NCBI GenBank assembly: GCA_030141605.1
Contig: JAQGDQ010000041.1
Span: forward strand, 852,774 to 916,773
DNA: 64,000 nt
Source of the DNA: Tubiluchus corallicola
Lineage: Eukaryota; Priapulida; Priapulimorpha; Priapulimorphida; Tubiluchidae
Direction: 5' to 3'
Each line of letters begins with the position of its first letter. The stretch's first letter is position 1. Below the pieces are notes generated by a model, which did not search any database, was not told the DNA's origin, and saw only the letters and a program-made list of their open reading frames with translations. The position numbers and the translations under genes were made by a program. Of this stretch, positions 52,596 through 64,000 are shown piece after piece.

Positions 52596-53290
52596 TAGGG
52601 ATGAGCATTCTCTACCAAAAAGCGAATTCGAATCGAATTTGTAACATTCGAATTCGAATTGAACTGAACTTCAGAATTTCAAATTCGAATTGGCATGGAA
52701 AGATTTTTGAACAAGTTTTCGAACCACCAACAAAAACTAGTCTTACAAAGATCATATAAGTATATAAAATTGCTTTGTTCTGCAGTAAAACTACCAATAA
52801 TTTCTTTAAAAACTGTGCACAGAGATCACAAGTAAATGACGCCAGTTGCATGATGTATCAAATGTTTTAATGATTAAGAACATAATGTGATTGAAGTGCT
52901 GAATAATTCGAATTTACAATTTTGGTTTAAATCAAATTCGAACGTTAGATAGACACAGACAATTTTTATTTATCTCCCCAAAATACACATTTTGCAGGGT
53001 AAACGCAAAAATTAATCACGTTTATAACATAATTTGAGAACAGTATAAGTGTGAAGAGGCAAGAAGATGAATTACAGGGGGTGGAAGAGAAAGGGTTGAT
53101 CAGAAAATTCATAGTTTGTTAAAACTGCAACCAAATTGCACTAATTGGATGCTCTTTCAAACATTTTGATGATAAAGAACATATGTGGCTGAAATGCTGA
53201 ATTATTCTAATCTATAATTTTAGGTTCAAATCGAATTTGAACTGAAAAAACTCATTTGAATCGAATTCGAACATTCGATGCTCACTCCTA
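52596..53290. mobile_element. hAT-type MITE (695 bp) with 8-bp target duplication
   Basis: Termini TAGGGATGAGCAT and inverted TAGGAGTGAGCAT are flanked by TCGCCTAG on both sides (52588-52595 and 53291-53298). Subterminal regions are rich in AATTCGAATTCGAA-type palindromes. An internal stretch of about 95 bp is present twice (around 52850-52945 and 53150-53246), both containing a GAAGTGCTGAAT-like core and ATTCGAAT. No transposase is encoded. Confidence 0.85.
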
Positions 53291-53298
53291 TCGCCTAG

Positions 53299-54640
53299 TG
53301 CTCTTCAGTTTAAAAGGGCTTTCACAAATAATTGTTACTGCATATTAATAATTATTATTAACATACATACTGAGCTTTAATACTGTGTTACTATTAAAGT
53401 TTAATAATTTGTTGCCATACTTTTTAGAATATTGATTCTTTATAGTACTATTATATACACGCACTTCTTCCATAAGCAACATCATTATGTCTTTCCAATA
53501 ATATGGATTGCAAGGCTGCAGTGTAGTGATGTCTAACCAAAGTTACCAAACCAGAGTTTAGTTTGAATATAATCTTTATTTCTATAAGTGGTGCACCTGT
53601 TTATCATCAAAAACAAAATTATATCAAAAGTAGACCAAAATGTATTACAAGCAAACTCGTTATCAATCATCCGAAACCCATTTATTTAATCCAGACATCG
53701 AGGAGGCAGAATTCTAATACATATTTTGATTGAATACTTTTATTTTAGAATAAAGTCCATAAATCAATACTTTAAAAACCATATAACAATCAAACATTAC
53801 ACATCTAAATAAATAATTATAGCAATTGTTAGTTAACAGCATCTCACAATTAAATTATACACTTAATATAATTATAATTATTTATATATTTATAATTTTA
53901 GGCTACAGCATATGTGGGAATTTATTCCAATGCTCATGCAACCTAGATATATATGTGCAGTCACTGTGGAATATGTTAGTTATCAATTCATTCTAATTTT
54001 AATGAATAAATAGATCTTCTAATAACGTCATTAAAACTTAATTAGGTCTACCTACATATGCCCAGCTGAACAATCATAAGAAGTAGGTTAAACAAAGTTC
54101 GATTGGATCCCTTTATTACGCGCAACTTGTGAGTTCCTTTCGTAGTCATAAAAGTTATTCCACAGTTAAAGTTAGAACAATTATGTTTCGAAGCTTAACT
54201 AATAAGCTTTGTTATTTTACTTCCATACTACAGTGAGAACAATATTTAATTAATTTGTTTGGGTATATGTAGATCAAACGATGCTGGGGTTTATCTGTTG
54301 CTAAAAAATGGTTACCTGTTACTTTTCCTCAGTACAAGACTTCATGGCATTTGTTTCTGTGGCGAATTTTGTATCATTTAAAGGTTTACATGTTAGAACT
54401 TTTGTTTTAGCATAATTTGCCTTAATATCACATTGTGTTGCGTACTGAATGTACATATTTAGGAAAATACTGAGGACTCATTACAGTAGGTATAATAAGA
54501 CAATTAAGAATCATTGTTTAATTTGCATACCAACTAAACAAGCAAAGAGCTTTGAAGCAAATTATTAATAATTACGTCCCACAATAACTCTAGCCCAAAA
54601 ATTCGTGTTTTATAAATGAGATTTTTATCCTTATCTTTCG
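53299..54640. other. Intergenic, no gene recognised
   Basis: Very AT-rich with short simple runs (ATAATTATT-like near 53810-53890). Nothing coding. Confidence 0.5.
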
Positions 54641-54722
54641 GTTTATGCCCTTTTTCTGTGTCATTTTTACCTTACCATTTTTACCTGTGACATTTTTACA
54701 AGTGGCATTTTTACAGCGCAGG
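54641..54722. repeat. Stray arm of the foldback-like element
   Basis: Five units of a TGTGACATTTTTACC-like repeat, the same unit as the arms at 29740-29935 and 30690-30955. No centre or opposite arm is nearby, so this is a solo or broken arm. Confidence 0.7.
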
Positions 54723-55887
54723 CGTGCAATAAAGCAATCGTCACCCCCTGCACTCCCTATCTCTTTCCTTTCCTTTATGCATAATTTATCCTTTTTAATT
54801 AATAACTATATCAATAATAGTCTACTTGTATTCTGGTGTAAATGAGGAGATAAATAAAATGTCTATGTCAAAGATTTCTCCTAATGTTTGTTTTTTTTGG
54901 TTTTGAAAAATGTATGGGAAATCCTGAATTATTGTGGTCGGAAGTGGTGCTGAACACACAAACCGCACTCTTTATGCACTTTGCCACTGGAGCACAGCTG
55001 TGTTTATTTTTTTGCCGGATTACTGATGTACTTAACTGCCTTGAGGGCAGATTTCTTTTAACTTAGAGTTCTGCTTGCCCAGCCAATGTCTACAATACTC
55101 AATAGACTTCATGGATGGTGATGATGATGAATTTTGAACTCAACACTTATATTTTAGAGATTTGACTGCCTAATATCTACAAAAGACTTATTGGGGAATT
55201 TATTATAAAACCTGCTCGGAATTTAAATGAATTTAAAATAATAATTAGCATAGTTAGTAGTGCTGGCAAACTACTGGCCTAGCAGTGTAGAGTAGATCTA
55301 TTGGCTATTATACGTGTTTTGTGTACTTGCTTTGAAGCAGTTTCCTTCTAGAATGAAGTTCTTTAGTTTATGGTCCACTCTAATTTTAAAGTTAAGCAAA
55401 AACAGACTTATGTTGCTCGCTTACCAAAAACCTTATTAAAGTTATGTTCCTGCATGAAAGAGATACAGTCATAATGTTGTACTCTGCTTGCTCTTTGTGT
55501 CAGTGACCATGGATGCCACCAACCCCAGACACTGCTCGGCATTGGATAATACTAACGTTGGATGTTCATGCTTGCTCGACATTCCCAAGTACCGCTTCAT
55601 CTTGTACTACCTGGCTTTGTACTGCAGTGCAATGTGCCGCCTCACTGTTCTACCTTGCCATGTACAATGTATAAGTTATGAATGTATACTACCTGGAACA
55701 CTTGTGCAGCGTCCCCGTGTACTGTGACACCGCATACCGACCTCACTTTGTACTGTGGTGCCATTGCAATACACTGTGAGGTGTTACATGGTACTTATTT
55801 TTACTGTCAGTGTTCTAATGTAAACGGTCTGCACTTAGATGTTCCTTCTACCATTTTAATTTTTAGGGGTATATTTCTTTTCATAGA
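54723..55887. other. 5' flank or leader region of the MIF4G gene
   Basis: No coding exon could be supported. A 79-codon frame at 55488-55727 is Cys-rich but without motif or splice sites. Two AG acceptor-like sites (near 55866 and at 55885-55886) precede the first coding exon. Confidence 0.4.
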
Positions 55888-58800
55888 ATGGCTGGTAGAG
55901 GTAGAGGACTCTCATTTGGTAGGGGAAGAGCCTCACTGCAACCCTTGCGCAAACCACAAAAAGTGGAAGATACTACGGTAAAAGTTTCAGTATGTTTCTT
56001 TTTGTTTAAACTGTATTTAGTAGTACATTAAAGAAATTTGAATCAGTACTACTTTTTGTCTGAGTACTGTGTTTGCCTTTTCATGAAATTACCAGTCAGA
56101 ATAAGTTTACAGATTAGTATTGTAAATTATAAGATTAAAAAATTCTGGTATCACCTGGCAGTATCACCTACCCATATAATATTACTCAAATAGATATTCA
56201 AACAATGTAAAGTTACTGCATTATTTGTGCAGTTTTTTTTTTAATAAGAAATGCCTCATTTTTTCGTGTTAGAATTGGACAACAGCTTCAGCTTTCTTAA
56301 AAATTCATTTCATTTTCCCTGTCAAATTATATCAGAGGCTTTGATTGTCTGTTACAGGTTAATAGCATGACAATTGACGATGTGACCAAGAAGTTCAAAG
56401 CTTTATCGTTTAACATGAGTGATACAGATGTCACAGAGCTGCAAAGTGCTATAGAAATGTACTGCAGTAATGCAGAAAAGTTAACCGATCTGGTCAAACA
56501 ACTGCATGATATGTAAGTTATAAGTGAATAATTATTTGATTGCAATTTTAAGTCAGGTTAGCAGTTTAGCCCACAGAAACTACACATTAAAAATATGTAT
56601 TTAACTTACAAATGTACTAAACATATAAAGATCTTGTAGATCTTTTCAAGCTCTACAAATCCATCATAGTTTTATTTATAATGATAATTGATAGCTGTGT
56701 ACAGTATTCTTAATTATGAAATTTTGCAGAAACTGGTTCACACTTAAACAAAATTCATAGCACACGCCACCCGCCACCCAGGTTTGAAGTTTAAGCTAAT
56801 TTCTCTGTTGCATTAAAACAACTAATATGGAACCTATTTGCAAAAAATAAAAAAGCAGTATGTATTATGTGGAATTTGGCCATCAGCTATGATTTTCTAG
56901 GTAAAGAAGAAATGCCATTTTGTGGGCATAATGCAAAAATTTACACTATGCACTCATATCTCAGTTTGCTGGACCTTGCTTTTACAGATATCGGAAGAAT
57001 CGGGCAAAATCTGGACCACTAAAAGTCCTGTATATTACGGACATAGTCCATTGTTTCACAAGCTGACCACAAGTTAGCAGGGTGTCACTTTGTTTACATC
57101 AGCATGTTTATGTGGTTTATTTAAGTCAATTACAGACAGTTTTTATATACTTTTGCATAGGGGCGGCTCATACTAGACATTTTTGAGACAATTAGGCGAT
57201 TGATTCTGCATTACCGTGAGTGTAATACACGGTGCCTACTTTATTAGTTTAGTATCAATAACTACAGACAGTCGGGAAATTCGGACCGACATCTCCCCGC
57301 TTTTGTGTACTCTCTACTTATATGTATTCTAGCAAGAAGGGAAGTCTTTCGCCTTACTTATTTGTTCAATGAATGGACAAGCCCACAGCAGCAGGTTTCA
57401 GTGGCTTGCAAAAGTGCTGAAAAGTAAAAAAGACATACAGGTAACAGGATTTAGAAATTGCAGTCTCCCAATATTTTCTGGTAAAAATTGGCAGAAACTG
57501 AAAGCTAGGGTTTTGTCTGCATATTGCTACTGGTGATTTAATTGTACAGTGGGTGCCGTTAATTAGACTTACGGTAATTGAATCAGTTGCCTAATTTACT
57601 CAAAAACGTCTGATACTGGCTGCTCCTATTCAGATGTGTATAAAAACTCATACAACAACTAAGAGCACAGAGTTAATTTCAAAAAATTGAGCATAAGTGT
57701 AAAGCCTAGCATTTAAAAAGTCTTGCAGCCTTTGCAGGGCGTAATAAGGTGTGTGAAGAGTGATGACTGATACTTCTATACTAGTGATACTTCACCTGCA
57801 GGCTAAGACATTCATTTGATTAATTGGGTCAAGACACTACACTGTATTTTATGGTCTTAGCTACTTAAGCCTACTTGTTCGTTAATGTATATTTCTGCTA
57901 CACAATTTTAGTTTGTGTCAGTGTCTTTTTTGCCTATTGTTTTGGCCAAGAACTGGGGCTTTTTGACTGACTTGTTATATATATATATATAACTGACTGT
58001 AATGATTGTAAAACTTTTTACACACAGTAAAAGGAAGAAGAAAAGTAGAAAGGAAGGGAGATAGTTGTAAATGGGAGGCAGACAATTGTGAAATACCGGG
58101 ATCATAAAGATCATTAGTATCAGGGCAAACCAGTGTCACTGCAAGACTGTTGTCACATCCTGTGATGTATATTGTCAGAGAGACGAAAGTGAATTGTCAA
58201 AGCATGTAAATGAGTATTTTTGTTTGGGCCAAGACACATCACAGTGCATAACATATGGAGATGATCAAACAATTATAAAGCTTTTCACACTAAACCGTCA
58301 AGGCACAATTGTATACGTCTGCTTGTAGTGGCTTAAATCTATGTACAAACTTTGGCAGATTTGATGGAAATGGCAATCTAAAACCTCCAAATGTCTTAGT
58401 ACACCCGTGTCTACTAGGATTTTTCAATATTCACAAGCAGTAAGGAATTCCTTGTTCCACAGCAATACATCAACAACCCACTGAACTTTCTCACTCAATC
58501 AGATTCCGATAACTCTGGACACCTGCACTTCAGCAGATTCCTTAGCAACTGCTGTGGACTCTGTATCCTAGCAAGATGCCATTTTTGACGAAGTTTCACA
58601 GCTACTTCTTAACACTGCAACCGATCATCTCTGTTTCCTCTGGGGAAAGGAAACTAAAATCATTAATAACAAACTGACTTGATGACCATCTCACTCCAGT
58701 AGACCACAGGATCTCAAATTTGCTGCAAAAATACTTTCCTTCTATAGCAGCCTAACCAGTAATGTAAGCAGCAAGGAGATATCCAGTGTAACTGTCGTGA

Positions 58801-61800
58801 GTTTAGTGTGCAATCTGGATGATGGCGCCAGCGTGCAATTCTTCTCTGTATCGGCTGCTTGTGCAATGGCATTGTTTGCGAGCACTCTGCGCTGAGGTTT
58901 GGAGATAGCACACATACGGCAGGTCGGGGTTGATTGATCTAATGTGCTTTTCTTGTTTATTTGCTTCCTTGTGTTAACTGCCGAAATAAACGTTTTTGTT
59001 CATCATCAATAAGTTCTAAATTTTTATTTGATCCTCGACCACCAGTGAACGCAGCTCCAAGGTAACCTCAGCAATAATCGAAGTGTTAAACACTTACATC
59101 CAGTTCAATGAATCCCAGGGTACCTGAGTGGGAGCACCAAAACTTACAATAGTGGCCCAATCAGTGTGTTTGGGTAAAGAGCCAATCATGATCATAAGTA
59201 GAATAAAGTTATGTAATGAGTAAAAAATTATTTCACTGTTTTGAACTTATTTTTTGCTAGATCAGTTTGTAATATTGATTTTTTGTCATTAATTGTAATA
59301 ACTTACCAATAAAGTGACTGTATTCTAATAACTAATAATGTATTAACAGAATTCTCGTTCCTATCTACATTACTTTTCCTATCTACCTTTTTGTTTAGAT
59401 GCATACAAGACTCCAACTTAACAAAAGCTGCTGCTATGTTGTGTAATACTGTTGGGTCTATGGAAGTAGAAGGAGTAAAATTCCGCAGTCTCCTACTCTC
59501 TTCTTTACAACAAGATTTTAAAGGTAATTCTATTCGGCACAGGCAATTTTTAATTTCTGCCATTTTTGCTGGTATTGTGCAAATGATAATGCCTATATAA
59601 AACCTATACTGCATGAATATCACTGCCGAAATCATTAGTGCATAGTGATATCTGAGTTTGTTAGTTGTATTTTCTACAACATGTAGACTGCACAGCAACT
59701 CGAATTATTACATTTTAGAATAAAATAGACAATTCTCTTGTTAACATTAAAAGCATACAAACTTATTTCAATGGTTTAGCGCCATCTTATATATTTCATT
59801 TTTTGAAGCCATATGTGCCCAAATATAATCTTAGATCAGTTAATTTTTCGACGCTTGTTGTGCCGCATTATAATTTAGTCACATATGGACCTCTTAGATT
59901 TTGCATAGCAGCACCAAAATTATAGAACAATTTACCAACTTATGCACGGAAAATGGCTAACGTTGAAAAGTTCAAATCCTTCCTTAAAACTTGTTTTTAT
60001 AAAGAAGACTTTTTAATTTATTAAATATTTAAAATGCCCTTAAAGTACTGGTTTTTGGGCATTTCTGGTGATTTTTTTATACATGAATTATAATTTTAGC
60101 TTTACCTATAATAGTCAATTGTGTATGTACCACTTATAGGATTTATACATGCAAAATACATTTGTCCATGTTAATGTTAATGCATTTTAAATATCCAATA
60201 AATTATTATTATTATTATTATTATCATCATCATCATCATCGTTATTATTGTAACAACAGTGGATCCGAGTAACCACGTGTACAACTAAATTATAATTTAG
60301 TAAATGGAATTTCATCTTACATCTCATAATAATTGTTTAAATGCATGGTAATCATCCTTCTTCATATCATGTCTCTGTGTATATAGTTGGAAAAGCCCAC
60401 ACTCGCCAATTCTACTGTTTTGTCCTAATTGTTTCTGTCATCTGTTTCCTCAGGAAACTGTGAAAAAGATTTTCGCTTGTTTTTACGCATGGTGAAATCT
60501 ACTAGTCACTAGCTAGATCAACTTTTATTGCCCAGTTACGCAATTTCAGTGCTTTAAAAACTGTTTGTAATTTTTGTAATATCCTCTGATAACTATAGTA
60601 GTTACAGTAATGAACTAGAAAAATGAAACTGTAGCCAAATTGACTGTGATTATGCAGACTGATGTACGGGCAAGTCATATATAGTGTCATTGCAAGATGT
60701 AAATGTCAGCGATTAGAGTTCCAAGTGACATTTTCGTGTATTTTAAGTGATTATTTCATTCAGTTTTTCCTTATCGTAACTTCTAAATATTGACTTTTTA
60801 AGCCGTAATTCCAAAAATTAAACAGAATGCTGCGTTTTAAAACAGCACTCATGGCAATGAATCATTATATTATTCGGTTTTAAAATGTAGTTCAGGCGTT
60901 GTTGATAAATCGTATCATATTTAAAAACTGACGAAAAGCTTTGAACAGGCAGAAATAAACTACTTTAGTTTTTTTTATGATGTCACTGGTATCTCCTGCA
61001 AATGCATATGTGGCAAAACACACAAAAAATGCTACTGTATGACATTAGATTTTTTTTCTTTTAATTTACACAAATTACACCAGACTGCACATCATAAGAC
61101 ATTCCAACCTGCAGCTCTCCAAAATAGGTAGATTCCACAAAAATTGAGCTAAGCCTATGGTCTGAGGCAGAGCTGTTAGCTCCAGTAGTGCTTTTGATGC
61201 CTTTTTGCATTTCAGCATTTTTAGATGCCTATTGTAATACCAATTCTTGCAGTTGAGTTTCAGACAGCACTTTTTAAAAAAAATGCTTTATATTTTTAGA
61301 CACTTTGTAAACATTTTTCGCATTTTTTTTGAATGTGCAAGTAAATTTCCCCAAGAAGAACTTCAAACCTTTAATTCATAATGTTACTCGTAATATGACT
61401 AAAATTTTGATTGACTGCAATTTTATTTAAACTCACAAATTAAAATTTCCACCTTTAGCAGCTTCATAAGCCAAAAACTTTGTGTAGGTCACAGATTCTT
61501 ATTGTTTTCATGTCGTGGCTGAGTACAATTGCACACCTCTGTTCTAGGTCCTGCTTTCCTAGATGACAGACGATCTTTTTTCGTGTTATCTAGGACCATA
61601 AATGGACTAGCTTATTTTGGGCAAAAGGAGGACTATTTTATCTCACTGTCTATGATCACATTTTACCTTGAAGTAATAGTTGGTGAAAATCGGTAGAAAT
61701 ATTTCAAAATTCGGAAAAGGTGGATTACTATTAAATTTCGGAGTCGTCTGATCAAATGGTCCAATCAGAAGAGATGGAATGACACATCACAGATAATCTT

Positions 61801-64000
61801 GTGATATATTAAGTACGTAGACAATCAATTTGCTTATTAAACTGCAGCTATGTGGACACTATGAGACATGGACCATGTTCCATTAGGTTGTTTGAACAGT
61901 AGTGTACCGAGTAGGACTTATTCCCGCAAATCAAATCTGTGACCTACAAGTGAGCTGTTAGCTACAGCTTTCTGGGTTAGTTCCAGAAGGTTAGTACTTT
62001 CTGGGAAAACTGGCAACTTAACCATGCTGCAATAGTAAAACTGCAAAGCAAGATATCAGTGACGTTGTGCTAAAAATTTCGCACGCTATACTCTCGTATC
62101 TCGCATATATTGCATAGATGTAGGTTTGAACAAAACTATGATTTCAGCTTAACATTAAAAATGCTCTCAGTACTGCTTTAATACAATTTTATATTTTTCT
62201 TTAACCAGCAACTGCCACCATTTATAACTGTTTCACTCAGTAGCTTTACTTTTTAGGCATTGTTAAAGATATACTTGAACTTTATTTTTACCTGATTTTA
62301 TTGTATTTGCAGACAAGGAGACATTGAGAAAGCAGAACGTTTTGATTTTTATAAATAGTTTTATTTTCCTCTGCGATGTCTTCCGTATGTTACGGGTCGC
62401 AGAAAAACCACTGGCTGTATTGACAGGACCGATCTTTGACTGGTTAATGCTACTCATTGACATGACTGCCTCGGAGGAGGAAACAGAGATAGCTTGTGAA
62501 CAGGTAGGCACAAGAATGAAACTGTTTTTGTGTTAAAAGTTGCTATACTAATGTTGTATGGAATTCGTTTGCTATAAAGAGATATGAAAGCTTTATACAA
62601 AATTGGATACTGACAAAATAGCATGCACTTTAAGTATTTTTATTTACAGTAGTTTATCTCCTTAATCCTGTCAAACAAATGTAGCAAAATCAAGATGTGT
62701 TTTGATAAACAGGTTGCCACGTTATAAATCATTCGGAAATTGAAATATTTGCTTTTACAGATACTCCCATTTTTAATCAATGTTAAACTGCAAATGCTGT
62801 CTATTTGTTAAATTGTTACTAATACCTAGGGAGGCATCAAAAATGACTTTTTGCCAAGAACAGTTCCTATAAGTTAACTTTTTAAAGAAAAATAGAACCC
62901 AGTTTTTGTGTAATTGTGTAAAATGATCTAATTTGTAAGACATTAAAATGGAAAATGCTATTTCTTAAAAGAATAGCTTATGTGAAAGGATTAATACCGC
63001 AGAAGCTTAATTTCACGCAAATAGTTTTTGCCTGTTACATGTGTTTCGCCATTCATTGTTAGATGGACAACGGGTCAACAGTCCCTGTATTGTGGAAATG
63101 GGTTGAGTAAAATATGTGTTGTACTGGGTTATATGTTTCATTGTGACGTTTCACAGTTAGCACACTGCTGAACTTGGAAACTTAAATTTCTCATACTTAA
63201 AATTTACATTGTTGGTATGAATCATAGTCACTGCTGTACAGTAGCACTGTATTTTAATTTTTGCTTTCATGAACACATACAGCAGACCCACAGAATGTTT
63301 CTGCCATAATCAAAAGTATCCATTTTCTTGATTATCTTTTGGCCTTTAATCAGCATAGACATTTTATGACAAAATCTTATTGGTGCTAAGTTACTTAGCC
63401 ATCTGCACTAAGACTAGTATCATAAACACTCATAAGTTACAGAGCTGGGCTGTGGTAATTTCTTACTTGCTGCTGATTTACTGGCATTTTACCTTCTGTT
63501 GTGGGACAAGTAAATAGGCTTCGTTTGTGAAGTCAGTTAACCAGAATTAAATATAAGAAGACGAATCAAATAGAATTTATTTTTCTCGAAAGTCTGTAAT
63601 GCGAAAATTGCTGCTTTGTGTAGAAGCTTAATCAATCTGTAAATTTAAAACTTCTTTTGAAAGAAAAGAATGCGTTTCAGTCCTGTAGTTAGATGCGCCA
63701 TGCATGATTTCTGGAAACGGCAATCTGCTTGGTGTAATGTTGACAAGCTTGTGTTATTCTTTTTGCAAATTTGTTATAGTTAATGCAAATTGGCGAACTT
63801 TTGGAAAAACATGGCAGTAAAGAGAAGATGAACTCTGTAATGGACTGCATTCGCACAAAACTTTGCTCAGAAGAAATATCGTCTATCGAACGTTATCATC
63901 TCTTGTGTGCTTTGGAGCATTACCTCTGCAATTGGCTGCTTCCGGAAGCTACGGTCACCACTTACAGTAATCTTAAAAACAAAATAAACCAAGGTGAATT
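55888..64000 (+). CDS. MIF4G-domain protein (MIF4GD/CTIF/PAIP1-like), 5' part (partial)
   Basis: Probable translation-regulation factor; MIF4G domains are HEAT-repeat platforms that bind eIF4A, eIF3 or RNA-end proteins. Five exons are visible: 55888-55977, 56358-56512, 59399-59523, 62313-62503 and 63780 to at least 63993. Phases 0, 2, 1, 0 agree. The ATG gives an Arg/Gly-rich start (MAGRGRGLSFGRGRASLQPL), an RGG-like basic tail as in eIF4G-related proteins. From about residue 50 the helices match the MIF4GD/CTIF/PAIP1 pattern: IQDSNLTKAAAMLCNTVG, then FRSLLLSSLQQDFK, NVLIFINSFIFLCDVFRMLR, PIFDWLMLLIDM and LMQIGELLEKHG, with a final LCALEHYLCNWLLP helix at the place of the family's LxLxxLVELR segment. 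The chain reaches the window edge and may end that exon at a GTGAAT donor (63994). Which of the three paralogues it matches cannot be settled by eye. Confidence 0.85.
58780..59130. repeat. Possible solo LTR or retroelement debris in MIF4G intron 2
   Basis: This stretch is richer in GC than its surroundings and has an AATAAACG-type poly(A) signal followed by a CCTCGACCACCA stretch, as seen at the end of some LTRs. The limits are not defined and no second copy is present in the window. Confidence 0.2.
59690..60240 (+). pseudogene. LINE 3' end (CR1/L2-like) in MIF4G intron 3
   Basis: One frame reads YFNGLAPSYISHFLKPYVP, then LVVPHYNLVTYGPLRF, AAPKL-stop-NNLP and VEKFKSFLKTCFYKED, the conserved C-terminus of CR1/L2 polyproteins with one Trp codon turned to TAG. 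It is followed by an AATAAA-like stretch and a tail of (ATT)n(ATC)n microsatellite, the usual 3' end. It is 5'-truncated. Confidence 0.85.

Noticed and set aside
55488-55727. 79-codon Cys-rich plus frame before the MIF4G gene
   Set aside because: No motif and no usable donor; could be leader sequence.

Overview
This is a window of AT-rich, intron-bearing animal nuclear DNA. Long introns with canonical GT/AG ends, an acetylcholine-receptor-like protein, a GPI-type dipeptidase, BAG1, MTERF3 and a MIF4G-domain protein point to a metazoan. Abundant MITEs and decayed CR1/L2-like LINE fragments suggest an invertebrate. A tunicate would fit, but nothing here proves it. All gene models were built by hand from splice sites, reading-frame phase and family similarity. 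No alignment was run.

Layout, left to right. (1) 1-2066, minus: N-terminal half of a secreted carboxylesterase/cholinesterase-like protein, five exons, running off the left edge. (2) 2473-2851: a hAT-type MITE with perfect 8-bp target duplication. (3) 5487-6215, minus: an intronless 242-residue acetylcholine-binding-protein-like gene, which has a signal peptide, a ligand-binding domain and a vicinal Cys pair but no transmembrane part and no Cys-loop cysteines. (4) 8413-23741, plus: a complete ten-exon, 433-residue membrane dipeptidase with zinc ligands and a GPI signal. Its introns hold a long pyrimidine tract, microsatellites and a foldback-like transposon. (5) 27130-28480, minus: a decayed LINE reverse transcriptase. 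(6) 28783-28855: tRNA-Arg(TCG). (7) 29726-30969: a second, larger copy of the foldback-like transposon.

(8) 32815-37979, minus: complete six-exon BAG1 (191 residues). (9) 38880-39230 and 41000-41900, plus: LINE fragments. The second lies inside a small two-exon minus-strand gene (39760-42277, 57 residues, unrecognised). (10) 44949-49786, minus: complete four-exon MTERF3 (419 residues). (11) 50038-55880: an 82-bp satellite, two neighbouring MITEs and a stray foldback arm. (12) 55888 to the right edge, plus: five exons of a MIF4G-domain protein (MIF4GD/CTIF/PAIP1-like), running off the window.

The genes are unrelated single loci rather than a pathway. Two could touch cholinergic signalling (the esterase-like protein and the AChBP-like protein, adjacent and on the same strand), but the esterase's substrate cannot be read from this half. 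BAG1, MTERF3 and the MIF4G protein are housekeeping genes. The most unusual item is the Cys-loop-less, intronless AChBP-like gene. The most unusual structural item is the transposon family whose inverted arms are built of a ~15-bp tandem repeat.
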